Part shown: piece by piece, positions 6,408-7,208 of the stretch
Layout: the number at the start of each line of letters is the position of its first letter
How positions within the stretch are numbered: position 1 is the stretch's first letter
NCBI GenBank assembly: GCA_031359995.1
Contig: JANMAT010000022.1
Span: 1 to 7,208 of the forward strand
Source of the DNA: JANMAT01 sp031359995
Lineage (GTDB): Bacteria; Actinomycetota; Acidimicrobiia; Acidimicrobiales; Ilumatobacteraceae
DNA length: 7,208 bases
Direction of reading: 5' to 3'
The notes under the pieces: model-generated
Databases searched by the model: none
What the model was told of the DNA's origin: nothing
The model's input: the letters and a program-made list of their open reading frames with translations, nothing else
Program-made: the position numbers and the translations under genes

Positions 6408-6487
6408 CATCGTTCGATCGGTTCCGGCCACGGTGGACGGCGGGAGGGTGAACATTGCCGAGCATTAGATGAAGAACTTGAGGGTTC

Positions 6488-6518
6488 CTTGAAAGCGCGC
6501 TCCACGATGTGTTTCAAG
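6488..6518. promoter_or_regulatory. Inverted repeat and possible promoter element before the neocarzinostatin-like gene
   Basis: CTTGAAA (6488-6494) and TTTCAAG (6512-6518) are perfect inverted 7-mers separated by 17 bp. TTGAAA (6489-6494) also resembles a -35 box, but the hexamer 17 bp later, TTTCAA, is a weak -10 match. Either an operator or a promoter is possible; it lies 76 bp before the ATG. Confidence 0.3.
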
Positions 6519-6580
6519 TGCATCGCTGGCTCAGTGACGGGACCTCGACGGCGCCCGGCAGCCGCATCACCAAGATCCAT

Positions 6581-6586
6581 GAGGAG
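6581..6586 (+). promoter_or_regulatory. Ribosome binding site of the neocarzinostatin-like gene
   Basis: GAGGAG lies 7 nt before the ATG at 6594. It fixes the start at MTTRTRK, the beginning of the signal peptide, over longer in-frame starts as far up as 6339. Confidence 0.75.
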
Positions 6587-6593
6587 ACCATCC

Positions 6594-7187
6594 ATGACCA
6601 CTCGTACCCGGAAGCTGGGCAAGATCGCCACGCTCGCCGGTCTCGTAACCCTTGCGCTCGGCGCCATCAGCGCTCCGGCCATCGCCGCCGTCTCGGGCGT
6701 GACGGTCAGCAAGACGACCGGGCTCACCGACGGCGAGACCATCACGATCACCGGCGCCACCTCGGCGCCGTCGTCGGCGCTGCAGTTCAGCCTCTGCAAC
6801 GAGGCCAACGCCGGCCCCGCGTTCAACCCGGTCACCGATTGCTCGGCCGACTCGGCCGATCCCTCGAACATCTCGGTCGGCGGCACGTTCTCGGTCGCCT
6901 ACTCGCTTCCGCTGAGCCTCGGCGGCCAGGGCACGCCCGGCAACGGCATCAAGTGCGGTCCGCAGCCGAACGGCACGAACCTGAACTGCCGCATGCGCGT
7001 CCAGGACACAACCGACTTCCTCGACACCACCGCCGCGAGCAACCAGTTCGTGCTTCTCAGCTTCGGTACGTCGCAGCCGGTGGTCCCCGAGGCCCCCGTG
7101 GCCGTGCTGCTCCCCATCGGCGCCCTGGTGGTGCTCGGCGGTGGCTACCTGATGATCCGCCGCAACCGCCAGACGCTCGCCGCCTGA
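6594..7187 (+). CDS. Exported neocarzinostatin-like domain protein with PEP-CTERM-like VPEAP anchor
   Basis: The 197-aa precursor has a Sec signal peptide (TRTRKLGK, hydrophobic core 11-26, likely cleavage after the AIAA at 29-32). Residues about 34-157 resemble the neocarzinostatin/macromomycin apoprotein family: an opening VSGVTVSKTTGLTDGETITI (33-52), comparable to the family's ATVTPSSGLSDG start, and four cysteines in two close pairs (C68/C83 and C121/C132), matching the family's two short-range disulfides. The domain size is close to the 113-aa secreted apoproteins. Those bind enediyne chromophores, but here no biosynthetic genes are visible, so antibiotic carriage is not supported; small-ligand binding or a structural beta-sandwich role is more likely. 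Unlike the secreted apoproteins, it ends in PVVPEAP (162-168), a hydrophobic helix (169-187) and RRNR (189-192), which should keep it at the membrane or target it for processing. It is divergent from the 5406-6119 gene with the same terminal signal. The family call rests on motif reading only. Confidence 0.82.
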   Translation: MTTRTRKLGKIATLAGLVTLALGAISAPAIAAVSGVTVSKTTGLTDGETITITGATSAPSSALQFSLCNEANAGPAFNPVTDCSADSADPSNISVGGTFSVAYSLPLSLGGQGTPGNGIKCGPQPNGTNLNCRMRVQDTTDFLDTTAASNQFVLLSFGTSQPVVPEAPVAVLLPIGALVVLGGGYLMIRRNRQTLAA

Positions 7188-7208
7188 CGAACGACTAGTG
7201 GGAGCGGG

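Larger units (their letters stand above)
6120..6593. other. 474-bp divergent intergenic region with palindromes and repeats
   Basis: No believable gene lies here; the open frames are short, Arg-rich and lack ribosome sites or domains. It must hold the promoters of both surface-protein units. Visible structure, left to right: the palindrome CTTGGT-TG-ACCAAG (6149-6162); overlapping palindromes CACGTG and GTGATCAC (6314-6324); a 13-bp direct repeat with a 21-bp period (6374-6386, 6395-6407; 12 of 13 identical) followed by an inverted CGGTTC (6419-6424); and the inverted repeat CTTGAAA/TTTCAAG (6488-6518). Bases about 6451-6520 are distinctly less GC-rich than the rest of the window, which suits a promoter for the 6594 gene. 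No clear consensus -10 box is seen. Confidence 0.6.

Noticed and set aside
6247..6468. Possible 73-aa gene in the divergent gap
   Set aside because: It has no ribosome site, no recognisable motif and a random-looking Arg/Pro/Thr-rich composition.
1..7208. Mobile element, CRISPR array, tRNA or rRNA
   Set aside because: I found no transposase or integrase motifs, no regularly spaced repeat array, and no tRNA- or rRNA-like sequence.

Overview
The window is very GC-rich and densely coding. Its proteins (a class I-type PPK2, a CYTH-CHAD protein, a Tat-exported PhoD phosphatase and a neocarzinostatin-like secreted protein) suggest a high-GC actinobacterium. An Acidimicrobiia/Ilumatobacter-like lineage is my best guess from overall protein style; no rRNA or tRNA is present to test it.

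Left part (1-5020): a phosphate/polyphosphate neighbourhood. On the minus strand, a polyphosphate kinase 2 gene (632-1576) is followed by a tyrosine-phosphatase-like gene that runs off the left edge (1-611, or from 635 if a GTG start overlapping the ppk2 stop is used). Diverging from ppk2 across a 175-bp gap is a plus-strand CYTH-CHAD gene (1752-3263), a family tied to triphosphate and polyphosphate binding. It is followed by a Tat-exported PhoD-type phosphodiesterase/alkaline phosphatase (3386-5020). Together these cover intracellular polyphosphate and nucleotide interconversion, polyphosphate binding, and extracytoplasmic phosphate scavenging. Shared regulation is inferred, not shown.

Middle (5021-5112): a convergent intergenic gap with a strong hairpin (14-bp stem, GCAA loop) inside a second outer stem. 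It probably terminates both flanking units.

Right part (5113-7187): a small cell-surface module. A minus-strand pair consists of a 237-aa exported protein of unknown family (5406-6119) and, overlapping it by ATGA, a 98-aa protein (5113-5409) that looks like a condensed paralogue: both ends are kept and the middle is missing. Diverging from the pair across a 474-bp gap with several palindromes and repeats is a 197-aa exported protein (6594-7187). It has a neocarzinostatin-like domain with two cysteine pairs. The 237-aa and 197-aa proteins end in the same signal, PVVPEAPVxVLL followed by a hydrophobic helix and basic residues. This resembles the tripartite PEP-CTERM/sorting-signal layout and suggests a shared surface-anchoring route. 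The 98-aa protein keeps the helix and basic tail but has lost the PEAP core.
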